Origin: JBBUX01 sp037445775
GTDB taxonomy: Bacteria > Actinomycetota > Coriobacteriia > Anaerosomatales > PHET01
Assembly (NCBI GenBank): GCA_037445775.1
Contig: JBBIJX010000002.1
Location: 15,517-79,516, forward strand
DNA: 64,000 bases
Direction: 5' to 3'
Positions within the stretch are counted from its first letter, which is position 1; each line of letters opens with the position of its first letter. A model generated the notes under the pieces. It saw only the letters and a program-made list of their open reading frames with translations, made no database searches and had not been told where the DNA came from. Below are positions 52,867-64,000 of the stretch, in pieces. Both the position numbers and the translations under genes were made by a program.

Positions 52867-53232
52867 ATGGATACCGAAACGCGGGAACGCCTCGTGGCGA
52901 AGCTTGAGGCCGAACGTGAGCGCCTCGAACGAGAAGTGATCGAGCTCGAGGGGCGAGACCGCGAGTCGTTGTCCGAGGCGAGCGGCGAGAACGCGTACCG
53001 TGACCACATGGCCGACCAAGGTTCCGCTACGTTCGAGCGTGAGCTCGATCTGACCCTCGAAGAGAACCTGCGTATGCGCCTGGCTGACGTGCGTGCTGCG
53101 ATGGATCGTGTCACATCAGGTGCATACGGGACCTGTGAGCGCTGTGGAACGGCGATTCCGGCGGAGCGACTCGAGGCCGTGCCGACCGCGAGCCTGTGCA
53201 TACAGTGCAAGGAAGCCGAAGAGTCCCGTTAG
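52867..53232 (+). CDS. TraR/DksA family zinc finger protein
   Basis: 121 residues from ATG 52867 (GAGGAGG upstream). The N-terminal two thirds form a coiled coil rich in Arg, Glu and Leu (LVAKLEAERERLEREVIELE). The C-terminus has a four-cysteine zinc finger (CERCGTAIPAERLEAVPTA, then CIQC), as in DksA/YteA proteins. DksA-type proteins bind the RNA polymerase secondary channel; whether this homologue does is unknown, and there is no DxxDxA tip motif as in E. coli DksA. It lies between ileS and lspA, a common order in Gram-positives. Confidence 0.88.
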   Translation: MDTETRERLVAKLEAERERLEREVIELEGRDRESLSEASGENAYRDHMADQGSATFERELDLTLEENLRMRLADVRAAMDRVTSGAYGTCERCGTAIPAERLEAVPTASLCIQCKEAEESR

Positions 53233-53762
53233 AGCTGCGACGTCCCGCCGCAGCCTTCTGGACGGTTGCGCTCGGGACGCTCGCGCTCGACCAAGTGACC
53301 AAGATGCTCACCCGAGCCTCGCTGCCCGTCGGGGTCGTCAGGGAGTTCATCCCCGGCTTCGTCGACCTTACGCACGTGCGCAACATGGGGGCGGCGTTCG
53401 GGCTCTTCCCCGGCCGACAGCCCATCTTCATCGCGACATCGCTTGTCGTGCTGGTCGTCATCGGCGCTTACTGGCGCAGGGACCGGCCCACGGCGTGGCC
53501 GGTCGTCGTCGGCATCGGCCTCGTGGCCGGCGGTGCTACGGGCAACCTGATCGACCGCGTAGTGATGACGCGCGTGACCGACTTCCTGTCCTTCGCGTTC
53601 ATGGACTTCCCGGTCTTCAACATCGCCGACATGGCCATCGTGGGCGGGGTGACCATGCTCGTCATGTGGCTGGTGTTCGGCCCCGAGCCTGCGCATCTTG
53701 CGGTCGTCTCACATGAGGACGACGAGCCGGTGGCTGGCGACATGCCAGCGGACGGGGGCTGA
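53196..53762 (+). CDS. lspA: Prolipoprotein signal peptidase II
   Basis: 188 residues if started at GTG 53196, or 185 from GTG 53205; both overlap the DksA-like gene, and neither has a clear ribosome binding site. It is a four-span membrane aspartyl protease that cleaves lipoprotein signal peptides. ALDQVTK, NMGAAFGLF, the catalytic Asp in ATGNLIDRV and the second Asp in FNIADMAIVGG are intact. It would process lipoproteins such as those at 18154, 23426 and 41925. The C-terminus is a hydrophilic, acidic tail. Confidence 0.93.
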   Translation: MHTVQGSRRVPLELRRPAAAFWTVALGTLALDQVTKMLTRASLPVGVVREFIPGFVDLTHVRNMGAAFGLFPGRQPIFIATSLVVLVVIGAYWRRDRPTAWPVVVGIGLVAGGATGNLIDRVVMTRVTDFLSFAFMDFPVFNIADMAIVGGVTMLVMWLVFGPEPAHLAVVSHEDDEPVAGDMPADGG

Positions 53763-53770
53763 GGAGCACC

Positions 53771-54784
53771 ATGCACCGAGAACTCGTCGTCGGCGAGATC
53801 GAACAAGGCACGCGCCTTGACGCGCTGGTCGGTGCGCTGGAGTACGTGCGAAGCCGCTCTGCGGCCGCCCGGCTGATCGAAGAGGGCCTCGTGCTCGTCG
53901 ACGGCGAGCCTGCGGCGAAGCGCTATGCCGTCCGGACGGGAGACCGGATCGAGATCGACTTGCCTGACGGTCCGGGGCTAGAGCTCATCGCAGAAGATAT
54001 CCCGCTCGACATTCGGTTCGAGGACGAACACATGATGGTCATCTCGAAGCAGGCGGGGCTCGTGGTCCATCCGGCGCATGACAACTGGACAGGGACACTC
54101 GTCAATGCCCTGTTGCACCATGCCGAGGAGCTCGGCGGTCTCCAGGGTGAGGACCGTCCGGGCATCGTCCACCGCCTCGACAAGGACACGAGCGGACTCA
54201 TGATGGTCGCCAAGACAGACGAGACACAGAGCGCTCTGCAGGAGGCGATCAAGGTCCGATCGGTCGACAGGCGCTACGTCACGCTGGTGCACGGATGGAT
54301 CGCTCCGGACTCCGGCATCATCGACGCGCCGCTCGCTCGCGATCCTCGTGATCGCATGCGGATGAGCGTGTCGGATCGCGTTGACGCCAAGCAGTCGGTC
54401 ACCACGTTCCGCGTTCTCGAACGTTTCGAGGCAGGGCGTCACGACGACGGTTTCACGCTCCTGGAGTGCAAGCTCTACACCGGCCGGACGCATCAGATCC
54501 GTGTGCACATGACCTACATCAAGCACGCATGCGTCGGGGACCCGCTATACGGTACGGGGTCGCGCAACGCCAATCTCGGCCTCGGAAGGCAGTTCCTTCA
54601 CGCCTACCGGCTCCAGTTGGCGCATCCGGTCACGGGGGCGGAACTCCTGTTCACGGACGCTCCGCCGGCGGACCTGTCTTCGCTCCTGTGTGAGCTGGAC
54701 GAGCGTTCAGCCGGCCGCACCGCAGCCGGTGACGAGGTTGCTGCACTCCTCACCCGCGCGGCCCAGGAGACCGGTCGGGGATGA
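53771..54784 (+). CDS. rluD: RluD/RluC type 23S rRNA pseudouridine synthase
   Basis: 337 residues from ATG 53771 (GAGGAG upstream). An N-terminal S4 domain (about residues 14-70, SAAARLIEEGLVLVDGEP) is followed by the RluA-family catalytic domain with Asp in HRLDKDTSGLMMVAK, KxxxxRRYVTLVHG-like segment, DAKQSVTTFRVLERF and TGRTHQIRVHM. It isomerises specific uridines of 23S rRNA; the precise site cannot be read off. It is cotranscribed with lspA, nine bases upstream. It precedes the pyr operon promoter. Confidence 0.92.
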   Translation: MHRELVVGEIEQGTRLDALVGALEYVRSRSAAARLIEEGLVLVDGEPAAKRYAVRTGDRIEIDLPDGPGLELIAEDIPLDIRFEDEHMMVISKQAGLVVHPAHDNWTGTLVNALLHHAEELGGLQGEDRPGIVHRLDKDTSGLMMVAKTDETQSALQEAIKVRSVDRRYVTLVHGWIAPDSGIIDAPLARDPRDRMRMSVSDRVDAKQSVTTFRVLERFEAGRHDDGFTLLECKLYTGRTHQIRVHMTYIKHACVGDPLYGTGSRNANLGLGRQFLHAYRLQLAHPVTGAELLFTDAPPADLSSLLCELDERSAGRTAAGDEVAALLTRAAQETGRG

Positions 54785-54832
54785 AGGGATGATGAGACCG
54801 CTGCGACGTTCAACCGGACCGTGGCGGAGCGC

Positions 54833-54861
54833 TTGCCGGCAGGCGGCGGGTGCGCTACCCT
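54833..54861 (+). promoter_or_regulatory. Probable promoter of the pyr operon
   Basis: TTGCCG (54833-54838) and TACCCT (54856-54861) are separated by 17 bases; predicted transcription starts at about 54868, just before the PyrR site. Confidence 0.65.
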
Positions 54862-54871
54862 GACGGTCGAC

Positions 54872-55562
<691 letters not shown>

Positions 55563-55563
<1 letters not shown>

Positions 55564-56498
55564 TGCTGTCCTCGCCGCACATCATCGACATGGACGACCT
55601 GACCAGAGACGACATCGTGTCGGTACTAGACACCGCCGAATCGTTCAAGGAGGTCAATGAGCGTCGTATCAAGAAGCTTCCCACGCTCAGGGGCCGCACT
55701 GTGGTCAATCTCTTCCTTGAGCCCAGCACCCGCACAAGGACGAGCTTTGAAATAGCCGCCAAGCGCCTGTCCGCGGACGCCGTCAACTTCAGCGCGAGCA
55801 CGTCTGCGACCGTCAAGGGCGAGTCGCTCGCAGACACGGCGGAGACGCTCTCGGCGATGGCGTGTGACCTCGTAGTCATCCGGCACAAATACGCCGGCGC
55901 GCCCCGCATCCTTGCGAATCATATGGACGCGCACGTGGTCAACGGCGGCGACGGCATGCATCAACACCCCACGCAGGCGCTGCTCGACCTGTTCACGATG
56001 CGCGAGAAGCTCGGCCGACTCGAGGGGCTCGCAGTCGGCATCGTCGGCGACATCGCGCACTCGCGCGTCGCGGGGTCGCTCGTGCCCGCTCTGCGGGCTG
56101 TCGGCGCGACGCCCGTCGTGGTGGCTCCGCCCACGCTGCTGCCCGCGAGCCCGGACGTACTCGGCGCCGAGGTCTCCACATCAATGGACCGGGTGTTGCC
56201 CGACCTCGACGTCGTGTACATGCTCAGAATCCAGATGGAGCGTTCGACCGGGATGCCCTTCCCCAGCCTGCGCGAATACGCTTCACTGTTCGGCATGAAC
56301 GAGGTGCGCCTCGCGAAGATGAGGCCGCACGCGATCGTCATGCATCCGGGTCCCATGAACCGGGGTGTCGAGATCTCGGCCGCGGTCGCGGATTCTGACC
56401 GCGCACACGTGCTCGACCAAGTGAACGCCGGCGTCGCTGTGCGAATGGCCGCCATGTACCTGTTGCTGGGGGGTGACGGTGTTGGCGCTGCTGCTTAG
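55563..56498 (+). CDS. pyrB: Aspartate carbamoyltransferase
   Basis: 311 residues from ATG 55563, overlapping pyrR. It joins carbamoyl phosphate and aspartate in the second step of UMP synthesis. The carbamoyl phosphate site is [13 protein letters not shown]; other marks are [15 protein letters not shown], the [19 protein letters not shown] aspartate/carbamoyl region and YMLRIQMER. It is the catalytic chain; no regulatory pyrI gene is nearby. It overlaps pyrC by 26 bases. Confidence 0.96.
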
Positions 56499-57774
56499 GG
56501 GTGGGCGCGTGGTCGACCCCGAGACCGGGCTCGACGCGGTCGCCGACGTCGTGATCCGCGACGGGCGTATCGTCGAGATCGGCGAGGGGCTCACGATTCC
56601 GAAGGGTGTCACCGTCGAGTGCGCGGAGAAAGTAGTGGTCCCCGGCCTCGTTGACATTCACACACACCTCAGGGAGCCCGGATACGAGTACAAGGAGACG
56701 GTCGTGAGCGGCACGCGCGCCGCCGCGCACGGTGGCTTCACCGCGGTCTGCGCGATGCCGAACACCCGCCCGGTCTGCGACACAGGCAGCCAAGTGCGTT
56801 TCCTGCTCGAGCGCGGCGCTCAGCGCGGTGTCGTGCGGGTGCACGCGATCGGCGCCTGTACGATGGGGCAGAAGGGCGAGGCGCTCGCCGAGATCGGTGA
56901 CATGGTCGCGGAAGGCGCCGTCGCGTTCTCCGACGATGGGCACGGCGTGAGCGACGCCGGCATGGCGCGCCTCGTCATGGACTACGCGAAGCAGTTCTCG
57001 ACGACTGTGATCAGCCACTGCGAGGACGCGACCCTTGTTCGCGGCGGTGTCGTGAACGAAGGCGCCGTCTCGACGGCTCTTGGTCTGCCCGGCTGGCCGG
57101 CCGCCGCCGAGGAGACGATGGTCGCGCGCGACATCGCCCTCGCCCGGCTCACCGGCTGTCGCCTGCACCTCGCGCACCTGTCGACCGCGCGTTCCATCGA
57201 ACACGTCCGCGCGGCGAAGGCGGAGGGACTCTCGGTGACCTGCGAGGTAACGCCCCACCACCTGTTCCTCGACGAGACGGCACTCGGGAGCGACTACGAC
57301 ACGAATCTGAAGATGAATCCGCCTCTCAGGACGGCCGCGGACCGACAGGCGCTCATCGGCGCGCTCGTCGACGGAACGATCGATGCGATCGCCACCGATC
57401 ACGCCCCGCATGCGCCTCATGAGAAGGCGCTTGAGTTCGAAATCGCGCCCTTCGGCACCACCGGGCTCGAGACAGCGCTGCCGCTCTTGATCACGCACCT
57501 CGTCGCGGCAGACGTGCTCGGCTGGACCGACGTCGTCCGGCTCATGGCGCACGGACCGCGCCGGGCGCTTCAGCTTCCAGCGGTGAGGCTCGAGCCGGGC
57601 GCCGTCGCCGACATCACGATCATCGACCCCGAGGCCCGGGTCGAGATCACCCCAGGGTTCTTCGAAAGCGCTTCGGCAAACAGCGCGTTTCTGGGCGCCT
57701 CACTTCTCGGCAAGGCCACCGAGGTCCTCGTCGAGGGCCGATTCGCCCTGAAGAACGGAAGGGTGGTCGACTAG
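56473..57774 (+). CDS. pyrC: Dihydroorotase, type I
   Basis: 433 residues from GTG 56473 (GTG 56479 is an alternative). Zinc enzyme that closes carbamoyl aspartate to dihydroorotate. Metal ligands are in [16 protein letters not shown] (His-x-His), HCEDATLV and LHLAHLST, with the catalytic Asp in [12 protein letters not shown]. The length and HLREPG motif identify the longer type I class common in Gram-positives. It overlaps pyrB and shares one base with the carA GTG. Confidence 0.96.
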   Translation: MTVLALLLRGGRVVDPETGLDAVADVVIRDGRIVEIGEGLTIPKGVTVECAEKVVVPGLVDIHTHLREPGYEYKETVVSGTRAAAHGGFTAVCAMPNTRPVCDTGSQVRFLLERGAQRGVVRVHAIGACTMGQKGEALAEIGDMVAEGAVAFSDDGHGVSDAGMARLVMDYAKQFSTTVISHCEDATLVRGGVVNEGAVSTALGLPGWPAAAEETMVARDIALARLTGCRLHLAHLSTARSIEHVRAAKAEGLSVTCEVTPHHLFLDETALGSDYDTNLKMNPPLRTAADRQALIGALVDGTIDAIATDHAPHAPHEKALEFEIAPFGTTGLETALPLLITHLVAADVLGWTDVVRLMAHGPRRALQLPAVRLEPGAVADITIIDPEARVEITPGFFESASANSAFLGASLLGKATEVLVEGRFALKNGRVVD

Positions 57775-59033
57775 TGGAGGCGCGCATCCCTGCCGCACTC
57801 GCGCTCGAGGACGGGCTTGTGCTCAACGGGTGGTCGTGCGGGGCGCTCGGAGAGGCGACCGGTGAGATCTGCTTCAACACGTCGATGGCCGGCTACCAGG
57901 AGGTCTTCACGGACCCGAGCTACGCGGGGCAGATCATCACGATGACCGCGCCGCACATCGGCAACTACGGTGCGAACCGCGCCGACATGGAGTCCAGAGG
58001 CTGCTTCGCCCGAGCGGTGGTCGTTCGCGAGATGACGCAGGAGCCGTCGAGCTGGCGCGCGGAGGAGACACTCCCGGCGTTTCTCGCCCGCATGGGCGTC
58101 GTGGGCATCGAGGGCGTCGACACGCGACTGCTGGTCCGCCGCATCCGTGAGCGCGGGGCGATGCGCGCAGTCGTGTCGACGACCGATCTCGACGCGGCCT
58201 CCCTTGTCGCTAAGGCCGCGGCCGATCCTGGTCTCGTCGGCCGCGACCTGGTTTCCGGGGTCGGCGTAGAGCGGGTCTACGAATGGGGAGGCGAACTCCA
58301 GGGTGCGGGGGTGCCCTTCGACACAGGGGTGCTGCCCGCCGAGCCGCGCTATCACGTGGTGGCGATGGACTCCGGTATCAAGTACAACATCCTGCGCTGT
58401 CTCGCCGCGGCCGGCTGCCGTGTCACCGTGGTGCCGCCCGCGACGAGCGCCGCCGACGTGCTTGCTTTCGAACCCGACGGCGTCTTCCTCGCGAACGGGC
58501 CGGGGGATCCGGCGGCGGTGGAGTATCTCTTCGCAACCGTGCGTGATCTCATCGGGGAGCGACCGCTGTTCGGCATCTGTCTTGGGCACCAGATGCTCTC
58601 GCTCGCCCTCGGAGCGGGAACGTACAAACTCAAGTACGGTCATCGCGGGGGGAACCACCCGGTCATGAACCTGGCGAACGGGCGTGTCGAGATCACGAGC
58701 CAGAACCACGGCTTCTGCGTCGACTTCGGCGCCATAGGGCCGCTCGACGTCGACGCGAGCGGCGGGTTCGCCCATGACCCCGGCGACATCGGCGCATGGG
58801 TCAGGACCGGAGTGGCTCCCGTCGTCAAGAGCGAGCGGTTCGGCCGCGTCATGCTCTCGCATGTGAACCTCAACGACATGACTACGGAGGGCATCCGGCT
58901 GCTCGACGTCCCGGCGTTCTCCGTACAGTACCACCCGGAGGCCGCACCGGGCCCCAATGACGCGAACTACCTGTTTGCCGAGTTCATATCGCTCATGGAA
59001 GGACGCGTCCGGGTCAACTCGGCGGCCCAGTAG
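57774..59033 (+). CDS. carA: Carbamoyl phosphate synthase small subunit
   Basis: 419 residues from GTG 57774, slightly longer than usual (about 360-390). Glutaminase subunit delivering ammonia to CarB. The N-terminal domain has FNTSMAGYQEVFTDPSYAGQ and HIGNYGANRADMES; the class I amidotransferase domain has the nucleophile in FGICLGHQMLSLALG and the His-Glu dyad in VQYHPEAAPGPND. A small extra stretch in the linker around residues 165-190 accounts for the length. carB follows only after an intervening Usp gene. Confidence 0.95.
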   Translation: MEARIPAALALEDGLVLNGWSCGALGEATGEICFNTSMAGYQEVFTDPSYAGQIITMTAPHIGNYGANRADMESRGCFARAVVVREMTQEPSSWRAEETLPAFLARMGVVGIEGVDTRLLVRRIRERGAMRAVVSTTDLDAASLVAKAAADPGLVGRDLVSGVGVERVYEWGGELQGAGVPFDTGVLPAEPRYHVVAMDSGIKYNILRCLAAAGCRVTVVPPATSAADVLAFEPDGVFLANGPGDPAAVEYLFATVRDLIGERPLFGICLGHQMLSLALGAGTYKLKYGHRGGNHPVMNLANGRVEITSQNHGFCVDFGAIGPLDVDASGGFAHDPGDIGAWVRTGVAPVVKSERFGRVMLSHVNLNDMTTEGIRLLDVPAFSVQYHPEAAPGPNDANYLFAEFISLMEGRVRVNSAAQ

Positions 59034-59057
59034 CGTCAGAGACTAGGGAGTGCAGCG

Positions 59058-59888
59058 ATGCCTATACGCGAGATGTTGATGCCGGTCTCGTTCGACCCGC
59101 GTGATCGCCGGATGCTTGCGTTCGCGTGTGGTTTGCATCGCCAAGGAGTCCGGGAGCTGCTCGTCGCACACGTTGTGGATAGCTCGGGCCAGGAGGCTCC
59201 CGTCATCATCCATGAGGTGGAGCGTTCTCGAGCAAAGCTGCACAAGATGGTGGGGGAGCTTGCGGGCCAATGCGGGATGTCGATTGAGGTGCGCGTGGTG
59301 ATCGGGAGTGTGTTCCGTGAGATATCCGCGCTCGCTCACGAGACGAAAGTCGACGTCGTTTGTTGCGGCACGGAGGGGAAGTCTGTCGTTGACTACCTGT
59401 TCGCAGGCTCGATCTCAGAGGATCTGGCGCTCAGGGGAGACACCCGCACCATGACGGTACGCTACGACCTCGTGCCGACCGACGAGGCGGCGAGTCGTGC
59501 GGCAACGCAGTTCGCGGAGCGGCTCGTGGTGCCTACCGACTTCTCCGCATCAGCGATGCGCGCCTTTCTTTCAGCGTTCGAGCGGCCGGCCGAGGCGATC
59601 GGAGCGGTGCACCTCGTGCATGTCACGGACGAAGACGACGTGGGTGACGCGGAGGCTCAGTTGCGGGGACTCGCGGCGATGGCCGCGAGTGAGCACGGCG
59701 TCGAGGTCGTCACCGCGGTGCGTGAGGGCGAGCCCGCGCAGGCGGTATTCGACTACGTTTGTGACGTTGGGGCCACCGGTGTCATCACAGGAAGGCATGG
59801 GCGTGGCGCGATCGGCAAAGGGTTGCTGGGCGCCGTGTCCACGCGCCTGCTGCAAGACGCGCCCTGTCCCGTGGTGATTCAGCCCTAG
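59058..59888 (+). CDS. Tandem universal stress protein (Usp) domain protein
   Basis: 276 residues, ATG 59058 with AGGGAG upstream. Two Usp domains in tandem: residues 1-about 130 (MLMPVSFDPRDRRML to GTEGKSVVDYLFAGS) and about 150-276 (RLVVPTDFSASAMRAF to the ATP-type loop GRHGRGAIGKGLLGAVST, then DAPCPVVI). The second domain keeps the GxxGxGxxxxLLG nucleotide motif; the first lacks it in part. Usp proteins bind ATP or AMP and often act in stress or energy sensing. Lying between carA and carB, which are usually adjacent, it is probably cotranscribed with them; a link to carbamoyl phosphate supply is only a hypothesis. Confidence 0.92.
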   Translation: MPIREMLMPVSFDPRDRRMLAFACGLHRQGVRELLVAHVVDSSGQEAPVIIHEVERSRAKLHKMVGELAGQCGMSIEVRVVIGSVFREISALAHETKVDVVCCGTEGKSVVDYLFAGSISEDLALRGDTRTMTVRYDLVPTDEAASRAATQFAERLVVPTDFSASAMRAFLSAFERPAEAIGAVHLVHVTDEDDVGDAEAQLRGLAAMAASEHGVEVVTAVREGEPAQAVFDYVCDVGATGVITGRHGRGAIGKGLLGAVSTRLLQDAPCPVVIQP

Positions 59889-59935
59889 CAGCACCCGCCG
59901 GTCCCTACGGACACCACTGAGCAGCGAGGAGACTC

Positions 59936-63174
<3,239 letters not shown>

Positions 63175-63178
<4 letters not shown>

Positions 63179-63987
63179 ACGATCGCGCGAAGGCAACGTT
63201 CGAGCACGTGACCGTCGTGCGCAACGAGCGCCTCTCCGAGGGCGTCGGGCTCATCGTGTTCGAGGCGCCGCGATGCGCCCGCCTAGTGCGGCCGGGGCAC
63301 TTCGTCCACCTGCGGATCGACAGGGATGCTTCCGAGCTGCTGCGCAGGCCCTTCTCCATACACCTCGCGCAGGGCAACACCGTCGAGATCCTGTACCAGG
63401 TGCTGGGAGCCGGTACCCGCCGACTCGCTGAAAAGAAGCCCGGGGATACATCGATGGATATCGTCGGACCGCTCGGGACGGGCTGGAGCATGTCTGACGC
63501 GACGGCACACGCACTGCTCGTGAGCGGAGGCCTCGGGGCCGCGCCGCTCGGGATGCTTGCGGTCGATCTCGCACGGCGTGGCGTCGCCGTCGTGTGCGCG
63601 ATGGGAGCTCCAACGGTGGATCGGCTCGTGGCGCGCGACCTCTTCGAGAAGCACGCGCGGCGGGTCGAGTGCGCCACCGACGACGGCAGTTCCGGGCATC
63701 ACGGGTTCGTCACCGACATATCTGAGCGGCTGCTCGATGATACGGCCTTCGACGTCGTCTACACATGCGGCCCCGAAGCTATGCAGAGGATCGTCGCCGA
63801 ACAGGCGCGGGCCCGGGCCGTCGCGTGTCAGGTGTCGCTCGAGCGCCTGATGGCCTGTGGCGTCGGCGCATGTCTTTCGTGCGTAGTCACGACCCGCTCC
63901 GGCCGCAAGCGTGCATGCGTCGACGGCCCCGTGTTCGATGCCGAGGAGGTGGTGTGGGATGGCTCCGAGACGCCGCCCCGACACTGA
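63175..63987 (+). CDS. pyrK: Dihydroorotate dehydrogenase electron transfer subunit
   Basis: 270 residues from GTG 63175, overlapping the carB stop. It is the FAD and [2Fe-2S] subunit passing electrons from PyrD to NAD in class 1B dihydroorotate dehydrogenase. The FAD site [11 protein letters not shown], the nucleotide domain [16 protein letters not shown] and the Cys-rich cluster motif [11 protein letters not shown] (with a fourth Cys in RACVDGPVF) are all present. The class 1B enzyme uses NAD rather than quinone, typical of anaerobic or fermentative Gram-positives. pyrD should follow beyond the window. Confidence 0.95.
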
Positions 63988-64000
63988 CGCCCGAGCGGCG
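63959..64000 (+). CDS. Start of next gene, probably pyrD, cut by the window end
   Basis: ATG 63959 has GAGGAGGTGG 7-16 bases upstream and opens a frame with 14 codons and no stop to the window edge, overlapping the end of pyrK. The order carB-pyrK-pyrD makes the dihydroorotate dehydrogenase catalytic subunit the likely identity. The visible residues are too few to confirm it. Confidence 0.4.
   Translation, partial: MAPRRRPDTDARAA

Overview
The window is one continuous stretch of housekeeping chromosome from a high-GC Gram-positive bacterium. The tlyA-nadK-recN-steA-steB run, SepF with DivIVA and no ftsA, the DUF3866 gene and the GTG-rich start usage all point to Actinomycetota. A meso-diaminopimelate type MurE (DNPR motif), a PyrK-type (class 1B) dihydroorotate dehydrogenase subunit and a BMP/Nup nucleoside transporter fit a Coriobacteriia-like, probably anaerobic lineage. 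That placement is inference from gene content, not a database match. No tRNA, rRNA, insertion sequence, prophage or CRISPR array was seen.

Layout. 1-6165: 3' end of dxs, then tlyA, nadK, recN, steA and steB, a block also found in mycobacteria and corynebacteria. 6179-11908: an envelope module (GT2 glycosyltransferase and murJ on the minus strand; an alkaline-phosphatase-fold membrane protein and a WecA/MraY-like transferase on the plus strand) lying between steB and pyrG, which are adjacent in Mycobacterium tuberculosis. 11963-18058: pyrG, an M20 peptidase, a DUF3866 protein, ald and xerD. 18154-22994: a BMP-type lipoprotein, a double ATPase and two permeases, probably for nucleoside uptake. 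22987-24749: small membrane proteins and a DUF4349 lipoprotein, mostly on the minus strand. 25113-40925: a complete dcw cluster (mraZ, rsmH, ftsL, ftsI, murE, murF, mraY, murD, ftsW, murG, murC, murB, ftsQ, ftsZ) closed by a perfect 17-bp hairpin. 41098-46094: pgeF and pstSCAB-phoU. 46098-49571: yggS, sepF, proC, yggT, divIVA and a small unknown. 49616-54784: an Ile T-box leader with ileS, a DksA/TraR-type zinc finger protein, lspA and an rluD-type gene. 54833-64000: a PyrR-type leader and pyrR, pyrB, pyrC, carA, a tandem Usp protein, carB, pyrK and the first codons of the next gene.

How it fits together. Most genes serve envelope growth and division: lipid II synthesis (MurB-G, MraY), flipping (MurJ, FtsW), crosslinking (FtsI) and ring placement (FtsZ, SepF, SteA/B, DivIVA). 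Pyrimidine supply (pyrG and the pyr operon) feeds UDP-sugar precursors.

The main points for a second look are these. murE has no ATG, GTG or TTG start for its conserved N-terminal domain. mraZ and ftsZ share an AT-rich 9-mer (AGTGTTATG) upstream. pst-phoU sits inside the usual ftsZ-pgeF-yggS-sepF neighbourhood. A Usp gene interrupts carA-carB. The 8634-11908 pair includes a probably degenerate AlkP-fold protein. A 49-codon membrane protein gene lies at 24600-24749. I see no clearly new defence or mobile system.
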